Assembly: GCA_016987375.1 (NCBI GenBank)
Contig: PJRA01000005.1
Coordinates: 2,376,345-2,440,344, forward strand
Length of the DNA stretch: 64,000 nt
Source: Brachionus koreanus
Lineage: Eukaryota > Rotifera > Eurotatoria > Ploima > Brachionidae
Direction of reading: 5' to 3'
Shown one piece after another: positions 51,339 through 62,889 of the stretch. Below the pieces are notes generated by a model, which did no database searches, was not told the DNA's origin, and saw nothing but the letters and a program-made list of their open reading frames with translations. Both the position numbers and the translations under genes were made by a program. The first letter of the stretch is position 1; every line of letters starts with the position of its first letter.

Positions 51339-51855
51339 AGGAAAATTAGGGTTGTTAATTGAAGTTTTTAATTAAAAAAAAAAATGAAACTTCAAATTAC
51401 GAATAATTTTATTTCAAGTTATAAAATACCTTAACAAAAATGTTTGGATTACAAAATTGGAAGTTTGAAATTACAATTTATTACTTAAAATTTTTTCAAT
51501 TTCAAATTAAAATACTTCGAACATTTACTATAAATTTATAGTAAAGGTTTAAAAAAAATTGATGTAAAAATTGGATTTATATCAGAATTTGTTTTTAATC
51601 TTAAAGTAAACCATTTCTACAGCTTAGGGGTCAATTTGTTTCATTATTTGGCGTTTGATAATCGTTAATAGAAGTTAAGAATTTTGAATCACCGAAAATT
51701 TAAGCTTTTTACTTTTTATTCAAACATTAATACTTTAAGAATGAAATCAGAATGAAGTCAAAATTTTGAAAAATGAAACTAAAAAAAAAATTTGAACTTT
51801 TTTTTAATTTACTGAAGTTTCAAAAATTAGTTCAATTAACAACCCTAAGGAAAAT
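51339..51855. mobile_element. hAT-type MITE with 8-bp target duplication
   Basis: A 501-bp non-coding element (51347-51847) begins TAGGGTTGTTAATTGAA and ends with the exact reverse complement TTCAATTAACAACCCTA. It is flanked on both sides by the identical octamer AGGAAAAT (51339-51346 and 51848-51855). TA/CAGGG-type ends and an 8-bp duplication are diagnostic of the hAT superfamily. There is no transposase coding, so it is non-autonomous. Confidence 0.9.
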
Positions 51856-53638
51856 TAGATTTAGCAATAAAAATGAAATATTTTGATGATTTTATTCGAG
51901 TTGATTTTTAGAATTCTGGTTGAAAGTATAAGATAATTAATTTGAAACAAAAGTGTGTACAGCAACAAATTTTTTTATTAAATATTTTGTTTTTGAAATT
52001 CCTTGATTTTTATATATTATCTGTCAAGGTGTAAGAAAATTCTATTGATAGTAATAAATAATATATTTTTCTGCTAAATTAAATTTGGTTAAGGTTTCAC
52101 AGAACTTTCTTTTATTGTTTACTTTTTAGCTTTTTTAAAATAAAATTGCTAGAAAAAAAATAAAAACTCGACTGATTTTCTCATAAAAATTTCATATTAA
52201 AATTATTAAATTAAATTAGAAATTTCCTTTGAAAATTTATTCATTTTTTTAAAAATTACAATCAAGATTTTTAGCTAATTAATGTAATTAAAATTGTACT
52301 TTAATATGATAAAATTCAAGTTTTAATTTTTCAAAAAGTGGTCTAAAAAACCCTTCGGAGGTTAAATAAATTAAAAAATAAAACCAAAACTTTTTAATCA
52401 TCTCTATTTTTAAATAAAGCGTGTTATCTAATTTTTTATTATATTTGAATAGATTAATTTTACTATCTGATGTCAATATTTAAAACAAAATTAAATTAAT
52501 CAAGTACAGCATTTTGTTAAAATACATTAAAACAATTTTTAACTTTGTAATGTGCTATTAGACGTAATCGCTAAAATTAGATATAAAAAAATAAAATAAT
52601 GAAATTTTTTGGTTATTTAAAAAATTTTTTTTTTTATTTTCACTAACTAATTAATTAAAAATAATAGTTTAAATTAGTTAACAAAAAAAAGTGGCAAGTA
52701 GATCTTGTATAGTTTAATTTGAAGTTTTTTAAATGTAGTCAATTTTATTGTCTTGATTATTTATAAATTCATGTACTTGCTATTAGAGCACCGCCTTTTT
52801 CATAAATTAAATTTCATCAACTTGAAAAAATCGAGAAATCCTATCAAAACCGAAAGAGGAGGGAGCACGCTTAGCTCTTGCAATTCTTCTAATAAATTAA
52901 AAAAATCCAATAACCGTGTGTGAATAAGTCCTGGCAAGTTAGCATAGGAACAAAGCTAAGTAACAAGCAAATTATGCACAAAAGTACAATATTTCAACTA
53001 AATAAACATCTTCGCCAATTTTAACAATACCGTGATGTATGCTAATTTATTATAAAAAAATTTTTGCTTGTAAATTAGAAGCGTGAGTCGACTTTTTGTG
53101 TTCAAGTATTTCTCAGCAGAGTTTTTCTAATATAAAAGTATAATTTCTCAATCTGTGTTAAAAAGAAAGGAATAATAATAATAATAATAAAAAGTATACG
53201 AAACGTTTGTTATTATGCCTCTTCTAATGTACTATTATATGTTCTCATTACCCGAAAAAGTTTTGATTAATCAGTGTGAGTGAAAAAGAGAGAGCTTGAA
53301 TAAGAAGTGACTAGACTAGAGTACTGGGGTTAGACAAGTTTTGTCATTACACTCTCCTCCATGCCAAGTCGAAGGTCGCATAATTATTTGCAATCATCTG
53401 AACACTTGCTCGTTTCTGGTTTCGGCAGGAGCTAGGAGGGTGGCCTTGACTCATGAGTTCGATTTAATTGAAAAACCTTTTCAATAGCAATTTTCTTTGT
53501 CTTTAAATTAAAAGTCGATGAGGAGAGGGGGGCAATACTGTCAGGACCCTATCATTCTGCACTGAATGACTTTCGTTTCGTCTAATTAACTAGTTTCTTT
53601 CCCTTCTTTTTGTTACTAATACAATTAATTTTTTTTAG
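51856..53638. other. Non-genic region upstream of BICRA
   Basis: Contains the inverted partner (about 52130-52365) of the dispersed repeat at 605-830 and an (AAT)n microsatellite near 53172-53190. From about 52840 to 53600 the base composition is less AT-biased (for example GAGGAGAGGGGGGC near 53520), consistent with a promoter or 5' UTR of the downstream gene, which is inference. Confidence 0.4.
52130..52365 (-). repeat. Dispersed repeat, inverted copy of 605-830
   Basis: The reverse complement contains TTTTTTAGACCACTTTTTGA, AACTTGAATTTTATCATAT and AATGAATAAATTTT in the same order as 605-770, followed by weaker similarity around AAATCAGTC. No termini or target duplications could be defined. 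Confidence 0.55.
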
Positions 53639-53675
53639 AGCTCATATAGTCATTTAGTTGCGCAATTGACCACCA
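53639..53675 (+). other. Possible 5' UTR exon of BICRA
   Basis: A 37-nt stretch is bounded by a strong acceptor (T-run then TTAG) and a consensus donor (CCACCA then GTAAGTAT). It would splice to an acceptor upstream of the ATG at 54151. It is predicted only from splice motifs. Confidence 0.35.
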
Positions 53676-54150
53676 GTAAGTATATTTTTGATTATTCAAA
53701 TAACAAAATAAGATTTTTATTTCAATTTAAATAAATTTTAAATGTTTTAAAAGTTTTGAAAGTTTGCTTTCAATGTTAAATTATCAAATTGTTAAGTTGT
53801 CTGCAATTATCGGTCTGAAAAATTGCTCTAAAGTCTAAATAAAAACAAACACTTTTTTTTCATTTAAAAAAAAAATGAATAAAAAGAGTCTTAGACGAAA
53901 ATAGGCTACATCTCACAATATTAAGATTAATTTTATGCTTTATTTTTCAAATTGTTTTCTTTTGTAAAATTAATCTACCAAATAAAAAAAAAAATAGATA
54001 AAAAACTTATTTATTTTTGTGTTTTAGAAAACGAAAAAAAAATTTATTTAAATTTCATAAATATGATTTGAAAAAAATTGTATTATTGAGTAAAAATAAA
54101 TTATTTAAACAAACAAACAAACAAATAAAAAAAAAGAGACATAGTTTAAA

Positions 54151-57100
54151 ATGAATGTTCAACAACCGACACAACAGTCTATTCAAACCGGTCAACCAAT
54201 TTATTTATCTTCAGATAATTCACAAAAATCACAAGTAGTCCAAATCGGAAACCAAAATCAAAATCTTATATACACAAATCCCCAGCTAATACAGTCGAAC
54301 TCGAATGGCTACTATCTAATCCAGCCGCAGCAATCTTCGAGCCAAATGTCGGTCATGCCGGCATCGTCCAACTCCCAGACGGCGTCTCCTAGCAACCAGC
54401 AAGCAAAAGTCGCCCACAGCCAACAGCCGATTATAATTCAAAATCAAAAATTTCAGCAAAACAATCAGCGTATAATAATCCAACAGCCCTCTTCGGGTCA
54501 AATGATCCTACCTCAGCAGTCCCAGACTCAGAATGGTCAAATTTTCCTCAACATTAACAACAGAATCGTACCTGTACAATCGGTTAATGTCAAACAAAGC
54601 GCACAGAGCCCTAGCCAGGGCCAGTCGAGTCCCCAGTTCGTAATATTGTCCAATCCGAGTGCAAGCAATGGGCAAAATTCAAGCCTTGCCGGCGATATAA
54701 CTGAAAAAATGAAACAACTCGAACAAATTCAATCACAGCTTAAAAGCTTTCAGCAAAAAATTTTGGTCATGACAGGCCAGCAGCAGCAGTCTCAGACTCC
54801 TTTGGTGCTTACTCAGGCCCAAATCCAGGCTGCGCTGAGCGCTGACGAGCAGCTTCAATTGCAACGATTGATCGCCACTAAAAAAAACGTCGAGGCCGAA
54901 ATTCAACAATTGAAGCAAAAATTGATGAATCAAGATTCCAATGCACACACACAAGCCCAGTCCAAGCTGCAGCTTTTGCAACAAGTCAATCAAAAATTGA
55001 ACGCGCTTCGCTCCAGCAAAACTGTCACAGTCGACTCAAATACCGGCCAGCAGCAATTGGTTTTGACTCATGAAGAATTTGATCAAATGAAAAAGCTAAT
55101 TGACCTTCAAAATTCTCTTCAAAATGAGCTGAAAAGCGAACAAAAGCCCAACAGTCAAGCACCTCAGCCCCAAATAACGACCACTTTAAATCTAAACGAG
55201 CTCAATCTAAATGAAAAATTGAAGCTTAACGATTTGATCAAAAATCAAATAGAGCAAATAAAGCAAAATATTGCCTCACAAACAAATAAAGACACGCTGA
55301 CCCAATTGAAAGAAAAATACATATTGCTTACTAAAAAACAAGCCGAACTACAGTCTTTGATTGACAAGGAAAAAGAATCCGGCGGTAGACAAACCCCGGT
55401 CAAAATTCGCAATGTGATTAATCAAGGTCAGATGATCAAGACTCAAGCGACAACACCGTTACGCACTCTAGTCATAAACAACAAGGACAATACGGCGACC
55501 AGTTCGACAAACGCGTCGCCGACCATTCCAATCGGCCCGGTTATTAGTCTACAACAAGCAATCAACTTGAAAAAACAAAATTTCGCTGATCTCGAACTCA
55601 AGTGTCTTAATTTTGAAGAGTTAGCTCAGAATGGAGTGATTACCAAAGAGACTGGTGAGCTAACGATCAATTTGCTTAAGCAACTTGATGAGAGAATTAG
55701 CCAAGTGATAAATAGAGAACAGCTTGAGGCGTTTCAAAAAAATCAGGTTAAATTGGTCAGAAAATATTTGGAACAGCAGCATTTGGCTAAACAAAATATT
55801 AAAAATTGTATCAATGATCAATTGGCCAAAGATCAAAAGCTTGCCACTCAGCCAGACTTCAAAACACCGTTTAACGACAGAACTGACGCTATAAAACGTT
55901 TATCTCGTTATCACGTGTTTCAGAAAACTTACTATGAGCCGAGCATTCAAGATTCTCAAAAATGTAAGCTCTATTTTATTATAGCTTTTTGCTCAGATAA
56001 ATAATTATTTAAAATTGAATTTGATTACGCATGCCAATTCATTCATATTAAAAAATTTATCAATTTTTAACAATAGATTTTTAATTTTTTAAAAAAATTT
56101 GATATGTTTCAGTCAGTAATTAATTTTTGATAAAATTCGTGAATTATAAAATTAAAAAAAAAAAAGAAAAATACTGGCGTATTGAAGTTTATGATCAAAA
56201 TTTAACAATATTATCTTGTCATTGTTTCCTCTCATTCACTCCTTGAGGGGCATAAGGTCACTTGCAATTCTTTCACCCTAGCTTTTCTTCATGTCATTCT
56301 CATTTTATTGAGTTTTTTCATGACTGATGACCTCTATATTACAGCTGGCCGTCCAACTTTGCGTCGCCCTTGAAATGTCCAATGAAGGGCTCTCTTTGGT
56401 ACATGTTCAATGAACCCCTACAATCTTCTTCAGATTTTTTCTCTCAATTAAATATTTTTAATTGAAAAATAAATTGAAAAATATAAAAATAATGCGGAGA
56501 AATATTTTGATGTGTAGCAAAACATGTTAAACCACAGACAAGAATTGTACATAATTAAGCATGTATAAAATTTTACAGGCATAAAAAATTTAGTTTTACA
56601 TTGAATGTTTACTCTAATTCTGCCTTAAATTTTTTGCCTTTTTTTATTATTTATTTTTAATTATAATTTTTGAGCATAATCATTTTGATTTGATCTTAAA
56701 TTTCAATTTGCCAAAAAGATTGTAATCAAATTTCGATGATAACAAATTGAAAAAAAATTTAAAGATATATTTTGAAAGATCTGAAAATTGATCTCAAATA
56801 ACACGCAAAAAATCATAATTTCTTTGGACAAAATAATTTTTTTTATTCTAATTTATTTAATATTGAAATGTTATCTAAAAATAACTAACTATTATTAAAA
56901 GCTAAGTAAAAAAAATGAACGAAAATAAAAAATTGATTTTACCATAGTCTTTTAAAATTAGTAAACTTCTTGAAAAATGTCACTTAGAAACTAAAGATCT
57001 TTATTTAATCTTCGAAAAAATTTAATTTAAATTTAATTTAATTGTTTTGTTTAGAATTTTGTCTAGTTTTAGAATTTGTATAAAAATATATAGGAAAAGG

Positions 57101-58979
57101 AGTTTGGAAAAAAGTAGATCCCGAAAAACTTAAAAATGTCAAAATTTTTCCGATTATTTTCCGAAAAAATTCTCATTTTTTTTAAAGATAACCATCTCAG
57201 AATATAGAGCATTTAATTCTCTATCAGAAAATGTGTCGATCGAGTAGATTCGTTTGATAAAATTCTGAGATAAAAAAGCTTAAATAAGATATACTTAAAA
57301 TAAGGCTGTAAAGTTTAATTCCCCTAGCCAACAAAAATAAAATTTTTGACTCCCCCTAAAATTTTAGTTTTTGTATTTTAGTTAAGGTTTTGATATGCGT
57401 AGAATCTAAAAATGAGGTCGAAATCCATTTCTGAATATAGTGAGGAAATTCTGATTTTTTTGATGATGAAATAGCTTTAATTTTTCACAATACTTATTAC
57501 AGAAAACTAAATTCTAATAGTTATTAAAACTCATGACCATCCATTAAATTGATATAGCTTCATCTGAAGCTCAATGGTTTAACTCGAATTTTTAATAATT
57601 CCAATCAACTTAGGATGATCAACAAAGAGCTAACTGGTGTCACTAATAAATGCAAGAAGCAATCGAGATCCATTTACTCATCCTCGTGGTACCCTTCAAT
57701 AAACTCTTTGTTTCCAATTTAGAGGTCACTAATCCATTCCAAAAAGCTTTCTTCAAAAACATAAGCAGTTTTTGATTAGCGTCTTGTGTTTGAAAGTTAA
57801 TTTTTTTTTTCTACCAAAAGATTAAATATTATGATGTTAAGCAAGCCACTTTGAAAAACAAAAAATTCTTTTCTAAACTCAACATGTATTTATTTTTTTT
57901 ACCCTATTCTATCCTAGTGGATAATGGGGAGGAGCTCATCTCCTTTTCAAGTATCTTTTTGAGCAACAGCTCCGATCTGACACAGAGGTTTAAACATGCG
58001 CCCCGTATTGCAGAGACATTTTGAAGATTTTTCCACCCTTAGTGGGTTTTGAACCATTCACTCTCTGCTTGCATGACTAACACACAAACCACTCGGCTAT
58101 ACGGGCTACATCATGTATTTATTAATTGAATTAAAATAGAAAACAAAATATAAGTTTTTATTTGAATAAATAATTTAATTTGATAAAAAAATCTGATAAT
58201 TTAAAAAAAAAATTTTTTTTTAAGTCGATGATTGCTTTGAACAAGTATCAGACAGACTATTGAGAATAGCAGACGCAATGAAAAAGCGTTTTAATTTGCT
58301 CCAATTGAGATCGATGCATAAAGAGGTGTCTTCGTCAGAAGAAACACTTTTGCTTAAGCTGTATGTAGACGACCTAAAGCAAGACCTTGAAAATGAAAAA
58401 AACGAGATTAAAGAGAAACCCCAAGAAACAAAAACTCAAGTTGCTTCGAAACCTTTGGTCCAAGTTATTAAAACAGACTCACCGCAAACAATACGAAATT
58501 TGATCAAGATGAGCCAGAGCTCGACCGAAGTAAACTCAAGTTCGGTTAACTTGAAAAGAGTTTTGAAAAGCGATGAAGAAGTAAAATCACCCAAACTTCA
58601 AAAAATCGAGCCAGTTTCGTTCTTGGGAACTGATAAATCCGAATCAAATACATCTCTAAATAATCAATTATCGTCTTCGGCCTATCCGTCATCGTCGTCT
58701 AGTTCATTCAACACCAAATTAGAGACCAAACAGATAAATGGAGACTTTGACGAAACTTTTACAAATACGAATTTTGATGGGTTTGATGACGAAAATACAA
58801 ATGATGAATCGAATGACTATGACGATCAATACGAAACGTTTCGTCCATTAAACTCCCAAAACAATGTGCTCGAATTAAATGAAGAAAACTCGTCTTCTGG
58901 TTTGAACACGCTGACAAACTTTGATGATTTTATAATCAACGAAGAAGACTTACCTATGTCGAGCATTTTGGATTTTTGA
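54151..58979 (+). CDS. BICRA: BICRA/GLTSCR1, ncBAF chromatin-remodelling subunit
   Basis: Two coding exons, 54151-55963 and 58225-58979, join in phase 1 to give 855 residues. The first 560 residues are Gln/Asn/Ser-rich with Gln-rich coiled-coil-like stretches. The conserved GLTSCR1 domain is split by the intron: TPFNDRTDAIKRLSRYHVFQ in exon 1, then FDDCFEQVSDRLLRIADAMK and SSSEETLLLKLYVDDLKQDL in exon 2. The tail is Ser/Asp/Asn-rich and acidic. In other animals this domain binds SMARCA2/4 and BRD9 in the non-canonical BAF complex. No bromodomain is present. The 2261-bp intron carries a SINE and a LINE tail. An AAAC-repeat 5' leader precedes the ATG. Vertebrates have two paralogues (BICRA, BICRAL); this could be the ancestor of both. 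Confidence 0.9.
56225..56450 (-). pseudogene. LINE reverse transcriptase C-terminal tail relic
   Basis: The minus strand reads EHVPKRALHWTFQGRRKVGR followed by PAVI and then stops. This matches the ALRWTPEGKRKRGRPK tail typical of the same broad LINE group whose endonucleases begin GTWNVRTL. It could belong to the same family as the endonuclease fragment at 23030-23335. It lies in the BICRA intron. Confidence 0.7.
57883..58123 (-). mobile_element. tRNA-derived SINE with 12-bp target duplication
   Basis: The element (57895-58111) lies in minus orientation in the BICRA intron. Its head reads GCCCGTATAGCCGAGTGG, with an A-box, and a B-box GGTTCAAAACC follows about 50 nt later, as in Ser/Leu-type tRNAs. 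An unrelated body then ends in an A-rich tail. Both sides carry CATGTATTTATT (57883-57894 and 58112-58123), a target-site duplication. The body and tail recur at 33375-33565. Confidence 0.85.
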
Positions 58980-60401
58980 AAGTGTTTTTTCGAATGTCTG
59001 GTCTTGTAAATGCCGTAAAGCCATTCCTTAAGCAAGTGTAGGATTCTTTGTACAAACGATTGTACACTAAACTATATTAGAATAGGATTGGTGTTCTGTT
59101 TGACAAGAGGCTTTTGTTTGTTTTTGTTCATTTTTTTTTTCTTTTTCGATCGGATTTTAAATTTTCTAATTATTTACTAAGAGAAATAAATTTTTAAGTA
59201 TTTTTTTTTTTTAAATTCGGGATTTTGTAAATAATATTTTTTAAAAAATTGGTTTTCTGGTTTGTTGGATTTTTTTACTTTCTAAAACTTATGAAACATA
59301 TTGATTATGCACTTTGTATGATACTATATATAAATATACATATATTTTTATTAAAAAAGATAAAACATAAATATATATTTATGAATAAACTATTGATACC
59401 ATTATTTTTTTGTTTTTAATTATATTTTAATCAATGCCTTTAAATATTTTATAAATATTATCCTTTTTAAATCCTTTAAAATGACATCTGTCTACAATCA
59501 AAGTATCAGAGTTTGATACAGTATGTTGCGAAAGTTTAGAAATTAATTATTTTATTTATCTAAATTTTCTTATGTATTGAATTTTACAAATATTAGAGTG
59601 CAAAAGAAAAAAAATAAAAGCACTTATCTTTTTTTCTTCAATTTGATAAATCACACTCGATATAAAAATATAATTATCTTTTAAAAATTTATAATCAACA
59701 AATTAAAAAATAAAAGTCTTTGCAAATGTTTAGAAATTCGGGTAATCTAAAAACGTTAACAGTCATTGTTATCTTTTTTCACATCTTTATGATTAATTTT
59801 TAAATATCTTCTAATTTTGAGTATATTTTGCTCTCAAACTGCTTAATTTAAAAACTCTCCAACTCATTTGGTCTCTAAATAAAATAACCAAAAAATCTTT
59901 AATTTGGCAAAAAATGGGAGATCGTGGGTCTGCTAAATATTCGAGATAAAAAGCTAAACGAAATAGCCAAGTTGTTTACATTATTACTTGGTTTATAATT
60001 TAAAAATTTCGCATGTCGAAAAAAAAGGTAAAAATTGTCATTATTCAATTAGTATTGCACAAATAGCCATTTTTAAAATTTTCCAGGTTTTAAGATGCCG
60101 AAGATGCGATAGAAAATCTTTTTTTTTTAAATTAATTTATTTTAAAATAGTTTCAAAATATATTTCATTGTTTAGCATCTATCATAAATAAAGTTTTAGT
60201 AACCTAGAAAGAATTTTTTTTTTTATAATATTAAAATAAAAAAATTGTACTCAAGTTTAATTTGATTCTTTATTGTTTTTTTTTTCACAAATTTTTTCTG
60301 AATAAAATATAAATAAACCGGAATGTCAAAAACTCAATTTAGGTCAAGATCATAAATAATAAATAAAAAATCAGAAACAAAATTTTTTTAGCATTCACAA
60401 A
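58980..60401. other. Non-genic spacer downstream of BICRA
   Basis: Contains the BICRA 3' UTR with several AATAAA-like signals (near 59184 and 59383) and AT-rich spacer. A 67-residue open frame near 59988-60191 has no support. No other feature is seen. Confidence 0.4.
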
Positions 60402-61308
60402 ATGAAAATACAATTTAGGATATTAATTAGCATTTTTTTGATATACATTTTATTAATTAATGGTAAGTAGTGAACAACTATCTTTCAAATTTCAGATTGA
60501 TGAGTATTTTCTATTAGGATTTGATAGTAGGAGAAGCTTCAGAAGAAGACATAGAAGGATTGGTAGTTATCGAAAAATTGGAGCTTTTGGAAGCGTACTG
60601 GCTCTAAATACATTTGTTGGTTACAAATATTTTCCTTTTCTAAGAACTAGCCGCATTAATCGAATTGTGTACGGCAACGCTACTGATGAAGATCATTTTA
60701 TACAAGTTCGTAATGGCATCATAATCAGCGAAAAATTATCAAAAAAAAGTAAACATTAAATTATATTGAAAATAAATTTAAATATTGATTTTATCTCAAA
60801 GAAACAAACGAAAGTGATCGAGCTTATTTCTGCAAGAAGTTAGAAGACCAAAAAACGGTCAAGACTTGTTTGGAGCCTGAAGAGGATGATTCATTTTTCA
60901 GCATTTTTAGTGATACTTGGGATGGTCTTTGCTGTGAAGACACAATATCAAATGAATATTTATGCTGTTATGCATCTTTGGTGCTAAGCAATGCTTTCGC
61001 ATTGTCTGATGAAAAATTTTCAAAGTTGTCTCTATTGATTTTATCAGAGGTAATAGTCTTAATTTACCAAAAGTTATCCAGCTAGATGTTAACTTTAAAA
61101 TTGTATATAATTTTAAAATAAAAAACTTAAGAGAAAATTTTTTTTTAAAAATTTTATTTGTATAAAATTGAAAAAATTTTTTTAGCTTCCTAAATCAAAC
61201 ATAAAAACTTATCGACAAAATCTTTTTATCAAAAGAACTGAAGTGAAAATTAAACATATGAGAGAACCGAATATGTGGCTTGAAAATAAGAAAATTAAAA
61301 ATTTTTAG
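60402..61308 (+). CDS. Small secreted Cys-pattern protein, twin A
   Basis: Four exons, 60402-60462, 60518-60748, 60802-61049 and 61186-61308, give 220 residues. Exon 1 is a signal peptide (MKIQFRILISIFLIYILLIN). A basic segment follows (RRSFRRRHRRIGSYRKIGAFG) and a hydrophobic/aromatic patch ending RINRIVYGNATDED. The third exon has the Cys pattern FCKKLEDQ...TCLEPEED, 18 residues, GLCCEDTISNEYLCCYA. The same layout, intron positions and phases occur in the convergent gene at 61327-62082, so the two are paralogues. The CC...CC arrangement recalls nematode CX-type modules, but I cannot confirm this. Function unknown. The C-terminal exon is basic and absent from the twin. Confidence 0.75.
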
Positions 61309-61326
61309 CAAGTTTTTATTGATATC

Positions 61327-62082
61327 TTACTTTAAAATTTTTGCTTTGGATGCATTATCATTAATTCCAATCACACAACATTCAGCTTCACCAGTTAATA
61401 AATTTTCACAACATCCACCATCAAATATTTCGAGATCGGGATTGTCTTCCATATCGACAATGTCTTGGTTTTCCGGAGGCTCAAAACATGTTATAGTTGG
61501 TCGATTAGTGGCTACACAATCATATGAAAATCCTGTTTCATTTGTTTCTAAAATTAAATAGAAAATTTTTCTAAAATCTAAAATTTATTTTATTTTTATT
61601 ACTTATTTTTGTATAAGTGTCGCTTATTACAATATTGCTTGGAATATCTGAATCCGTGTATGGAGGAACTCTATTATTATGATTTCGATAAAAAACTGTG
61701 CCATATACTACTCGTCTGACAGGCCAGAAAACGGACCTTCTTATTGAGGTTCCAAAACGAGTACCTGAATAAGACCCGTATCTATAAGAGCCAAATGAAG
61801 ACGTACTTGTTCTTACAAATCTAAAAAAATTATTTGCAGTACTGCCTACTCTGGATGTGTATCTTGATCCAATGCTTATACGGCTTGTCGATCTACTTGT
61901 ACCTCTATAGCTACTAGATCTACTTCCATATCTACTCCCAGATCGAAAACCTGAACCTCGTAAACAATTATATTCTTAAATAAAATTCAAATTTTCATGC
62001 TCTATAATCAGTTATTATGATTTTTACCTGTTAAAAATAAACAAAATAGGATAATTTTTATAAAGTTATATTTAAAATTCAT
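61327..62082 (-). CDS. Small secreted Cys-pattern protein, twin B
   Basis: Three exons, 62082-62028, 61956-61603 and 61547-61327, give 209 residues. The exon-2 acceptor could instead lie six bases further on (61950), keeping the frame. Exon 1 encodes a signal peptide (KIILFCLFLTG). Exon 2 is rich in Ser, Arg, Tyr and Gly (RYGSRSSSYRGTSRSTSR) and ends RRVVYGTVFYRNHNNRVPPY. Exon 3 has YDCVATNRPTITCFEPPE, then GGCCENLLTGEAECCVIG. The gene shares intron phases (1,1) and the C...C...CC...CC pattern with twin A. Its stop is 18 bp from the stop of twin A, and its AATAAA lies inside that gap (61315-61320 on the plus strand). Function unknown; likely an extracellular structural or defence protein by composition, which is speculation. 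Confidence 0.75.
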
Positions 62083-62885
62083 AAAGGTTGTTACAAATTG
62101 AAAATTTTTTCGCTTTGAAAAAATATTAGATTTTAACTATATAAAAAGCTTAATTATGAAATATATTTTGCGTCATTCACAGTCTACTTTAAAAATATTT
62201 CTTCATTAATTTAACGTCATTATATTATTTTTTATTTTTGTTGACAATTTTGATTATTTAAAGTTATCTTGTTGGCAAGAATTTCAATTGTTTATTTGCT
62301 AAATTACCATGTAAACTACAACATTAGTTAGTCCTTTAGTTAAATGAAAACTAAATTAAGTTAAAAAATATCAAATTAAATTATGGTTTTTATATATATG
62401 AAATTCATTGTTCAGCTCAAATTTGAATTAAATAAAATTCATAATTCAGTTTATAGGTTTACCTATTTTTTGAAAATGTAGACGTATTTGCATAAAATTT
62501 ATTTAAAATTTATTCCAGTTTTTCAATATTATATAGATTTATTTAATTATTCATTAATTAATTGATTAAATACCGAAATCAATAATTTGTATCATTTTAA
62601 ATTTAAAAAAACGTAATCAAAAATATTAAAAAAGAATGTCTAATTGCTGCTAAAACCACTGCTAGATTTATTATTAAAAAATTTATTATTCAACTTCGGA
62701 AAAAAATCACAAAAAAGAAAAAACATAACGTTTAATGCTTTAGAATTTTTTAAAATACTAAAATTTTTTTCTCAGACCGTTTAGTGTCCAGCCGGTTGGT
62801 ATTTTTTCATATTTTGATACTAATTTTTGGATTATTTTAAGAATTAAAATAAAAGTTTTGGCGAGTTATTATTTTTTAAATAAAG
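62083..62885. other. Non-genic spacer
   Basis: AT-rich upstream flank of twin B up to the LINE at the right edge. No gene or element boundary is visible. Confidence 0.4.
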
Positions 62886-62889
62886 TTTA

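Noticed and set aside
59988..60191. 67-codon plus-strand frame between BICRA and twin A
   Set aside because: No signal, motif, splice logic or repeat support.
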